Source: Aeromonas cavernicola
GTDB lineage: Bacteria > Pseudomonadota > Gammaproteobacteria > Enterobacterales > Aeromonadaceae
Assembly: GCF_002795305.1 (NCBI RefSeq)
Contig: NZ_PGGC01000016.1
Location: 1 to 59,773 of the forward strand
Direction of reading: 5' to 3'
DNA length: 59,773 nt
Part shown: positions 58,432 through 59,773 of the stretch, piece after piece
Layout: every line of letters begins with the position of its first letter
Numbering within the stretch: the first letter of the stretch is position 1
Program-made: the position numbers and the translations under genes
The notes under the pieces: model-generated
The model's database searches: none
Seen by the model: the letters and a program-made list of their open reading frames with translations, nothing else
Told to the model about the DNA's origin: nothing

Positions 58432-59295
58432 TCACTCGATGTTTTGGATCTGCTCGCGCATCTGCTCGATCAGCACTTTCAGCTCGACGGCGGACTGGGT
58501 CACTTCAGCGTTGATCGACTTGGAGCCCAAGGTGTTCGACTCGCGGTTGAACTCCTGCATCATGAAGTCGAGGCGACGGCCACAGGCGCCACCCTTCTTC
58601 ATGATCTTGTTGGTCTCGCTGATGTGCATCTCCAGACGATCCAGCTCTTCGGCCACGTCGATCTTTTGGGCCAGCATGACGATCTCCTGCTCGATGCGGA
58701 CCGGATCCAGCTCAACTTTGGCTTCGGCCAGCCGGTCGGTGAGCTTCTGGCGCTGCCACTCGATGATCTGCGGCAGATGGACGCGCACCTTCTTCACTTC
58801 GACCTGAATGCCATCCAGACGCTGCTGGATCAGGTTCTTGAGGTTGGCACCCTCGCTGGCACGGGAGGCGATAAAGTCTTCCATGGTCTGGTCAAACCCG
58901 CCGAGCAGCTCGGTGGCGACCGCATCCATGTCCTGTTCGGCGGCGGCCATGACGCCCGGCCAGCGCAGCACGTCGACCGGATTGAGCTGGCCCTGGCCTG
59001 CTTCTTTCATTACCCAGTTGGCGCTGTCGATGATCAGCTTGGCCAGCTCTTCATTAATGTGCAGCTGGCTGGCTGCGGCCTGAGCGGCCTCGAAACGCAG
59101 GTTGCACTCCACCTTGCCGCGCTGCAGCTTGGCGCGGAAACGCTCACGCAGTACCGGCTCCAGGCTGCGCAGTTGCTCCGGCAGGCGAATGTAGGTTTCC
59201 AGATAGCGCTGGTTGACCGAACGAATTTCCCAAACGGCGGTGCCCCAGTCGCCCTTGAATTCCTTGCGGGCGTAGGCGGTCATGCTGTGAATCAT
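58432..59295 (-). CDS. yicC: YicC family endoribonuclease
   Basis: 287 aa (MIHSMTAYARKEFKGDWG), matching E. coli YicC in length and both ends. The N-terminal YicC-like domain and the C-terminal DUF1732 domain (EQEIVMLAQKIDVAEELDRLEMH, then QEFNRESNTLGSKS) are present; the latter has conserved acidic residues. YicC proteins are reported to be endoribonucleases acting on small RNA or mRNA. It is divergent from rph, as in E. coli, with 147 bp between the starts. Confidence 0.95.
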   Translation of the reverse strand: MIHSMTAYARKEFKGDWGTAVWEIRSVNQRYLETYIRLPEQLRSLEPVLRERFRAKLQRGKVECNLRFEAAQAAASQLHINEELAKLIIDSANWVMKEAGQGQLNPVDVLRWPGVMAAAEQDMDAVATELLGGFDQTMEDFIASRASEGANLKNLIQQRLDGIQVEVKKVRVHLPQIIEWQRQKLTDRLAEAKVELDPVRIEQEIVMLAQKIDVAEELDRLEMHISETNKIMKKGGACGRRLDFMMQEFNRESNTLGSKSINAEVTQSAVELKVLIEQMREQIQNIE

Positions 59296-59400
59296 TGATT
59301 GTTCCGAGCTTGATGAAGTGTGCGGCCAGTATACTCAGCCCGGCCCTGCTCGTCAGCCGAAGCCGTGGTTTTAGCGGCTGATATTTGGGGCCTAATGACT

Positions 59401-59406
59401 TATACT
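59401..59406 (+). promoter_or_regulatory. Candidate -10 box of rph
   Basis: TATACT lies 36 nt upstream of the rph start. The -35 area is weak. Another TATACT (59330-59335) follows TTGATG (59310-59315) with only a 14-bp spacer. Confidence 0.3.
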
Positions 59407-59442
59407 CCTTCGCCAATTTGAGCCAGCCCAGAGGTCCGTTCC

Positions 59443-59773
59443 ATGTCACGTCCCAGCGATCGCAGTGCCGCAGAGCTTCGCCCGGTTACCATTACCCGCC
59501 ACTTCACCAAGCATGCTGAAGGGTCCGTGCTGGTGGAATTCGGCAACACCCGCGTGCTCTGCACCGCCAGCGTCGACACCAGCGTGCCGCGCTTCCTGAA
59601 AGGGAAGAATCAGGGCTGGGTGACTGCCGAATACGGCATGCTGCCGCGCTCCACCCACTCCCGGATGAACCGCGAAGCGGCCTCCGGCAAGCAGAGTGGC
59701 CGTACTCTGGAGATCTCCCGTCTTATCGCTCGCTCCCTGCGTGCCGCGGTAGACCTGACCGCCCTTGGCGAGC
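59443..59773 (+). CDS. rph: Ribonuclease PH (5' part, runs off the window)
   Basis: The first 110 codons are visible ([19 protein letters not shown]...). RNase PH is a phosphorolytic 3'-5' exoribonuclease that trims the 3' ends of tRNA precursors and helps degrade structured RNA. The family block [18 protein letters not shown] and the RNA-contacting region with [25 protein letters not shown] sequence (arginines around 85-95) are intact. GAGGT precedes the ATG. The C-terminal half, including the phosphate site, lies outside the window, so integrity cannot be judged. Confidence 0.95.
   Translation, partial: MSRPSDRSAAELRPVTITRHFTKHAEGSVLVEFGNTRVLCTASVDTSVPRFLKGKNQGWVTAEYGMLPRSTHSRMNREAASGKQSGRTLEISRLIARSLRAAVDLTALGE

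Noticed and set aside
58444..59298. A 284-codon open frame on the plus strand opposite yicC
   Set aside because: yicC is conserved from end to end on the minus strand; the plus frame is Leu/His/Gly-rich with no recognisable domain.

Overview
The window is a contiguous piece of a gammaproteobacterial chromosome, most probably Aeromonas or a close member of the Aeromonadaceae. The grounds are the order ubiE-ubiJ-ubiB-tatABCD-hemB, the greB/ompR-envZ pair, a complete S10-spc-alpha ribosomal block, and a core-lipopolysaccharide locus with a glycosyltransferase/deacetylase fusion of the WahA type described in Aeromonas. The assignment is by protein recognition only; no search was run.

Layout. Bases 1-14 look like the 3' end of a 5S rRNA gene, followed by a strong terminator, so an rRNA operon lies just outside. 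On the minus strand follow rsmJ, a GAF/PAS/PAS/GGDEF/EAL signalling gene, a ~240-bp element with inverted ends, and prlC with a candidate heat-shock promoter. Next come ~800 bp without a convincing gene but rich in hairpins, then a large secreted metzincin-type metalloprotease gene (6799-9969).

Region 10060-16936 (minus) reads crcB, ubiE-ubiJ-ubiB, tatA-tatB-tatC, tatD, hemB: fluoride export, ubiquinone synthesis, twin-arginine export and haem synthesis. Region 17091-27859 holds tcdA converging on csdA-csdE (sulfur transfer and tRNA modification), rep helicase, a second GGDEF/EAL gene with a degenerate EAL domain, a cytochrome c5-like gene, kbl-tdh (threonine catabolism) and a TetR-family regulator.

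Region 28021-36278 (plus) is a lipopolysaccharide core cluster: hldD, a wahA-like bifunctional gene, a waaL-like O-antigen ligase, a GT25 glycosyltransferase, two GT9 (heptosyltransferase-like) genes and a polytopic membrane protein of unknown specificity. The ligase and GT25 genes are clearly AT-richer than their surroundings, suggesting strain-variable or transferred DNA. Then come cyuA, tex and greB (minus), ompR-envZ (plus) and an EamA transporter (minus).

Region 44331-57955 (plus) is the standard S10, spc and alpha operon block (rpsJ to rplQ with secY and rpoA). Promoters, terminators and structured leaders are visible at the operon boundaries. An AT-rich gap separates it from yicC (minus) and the 5' part of rph (plus), which runs off the end.

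Most of the window is conserved housekeeping DNA. The parts most worth a second look are the inverted-repeat element at 3586-3827, the structured leader ahead of the metalloprotease, the palindrome between the TetR gene and hldD, and the variable part of the LPS locus. I see no convincing wholly new system such as a defence island, CRISPR array or prophage.
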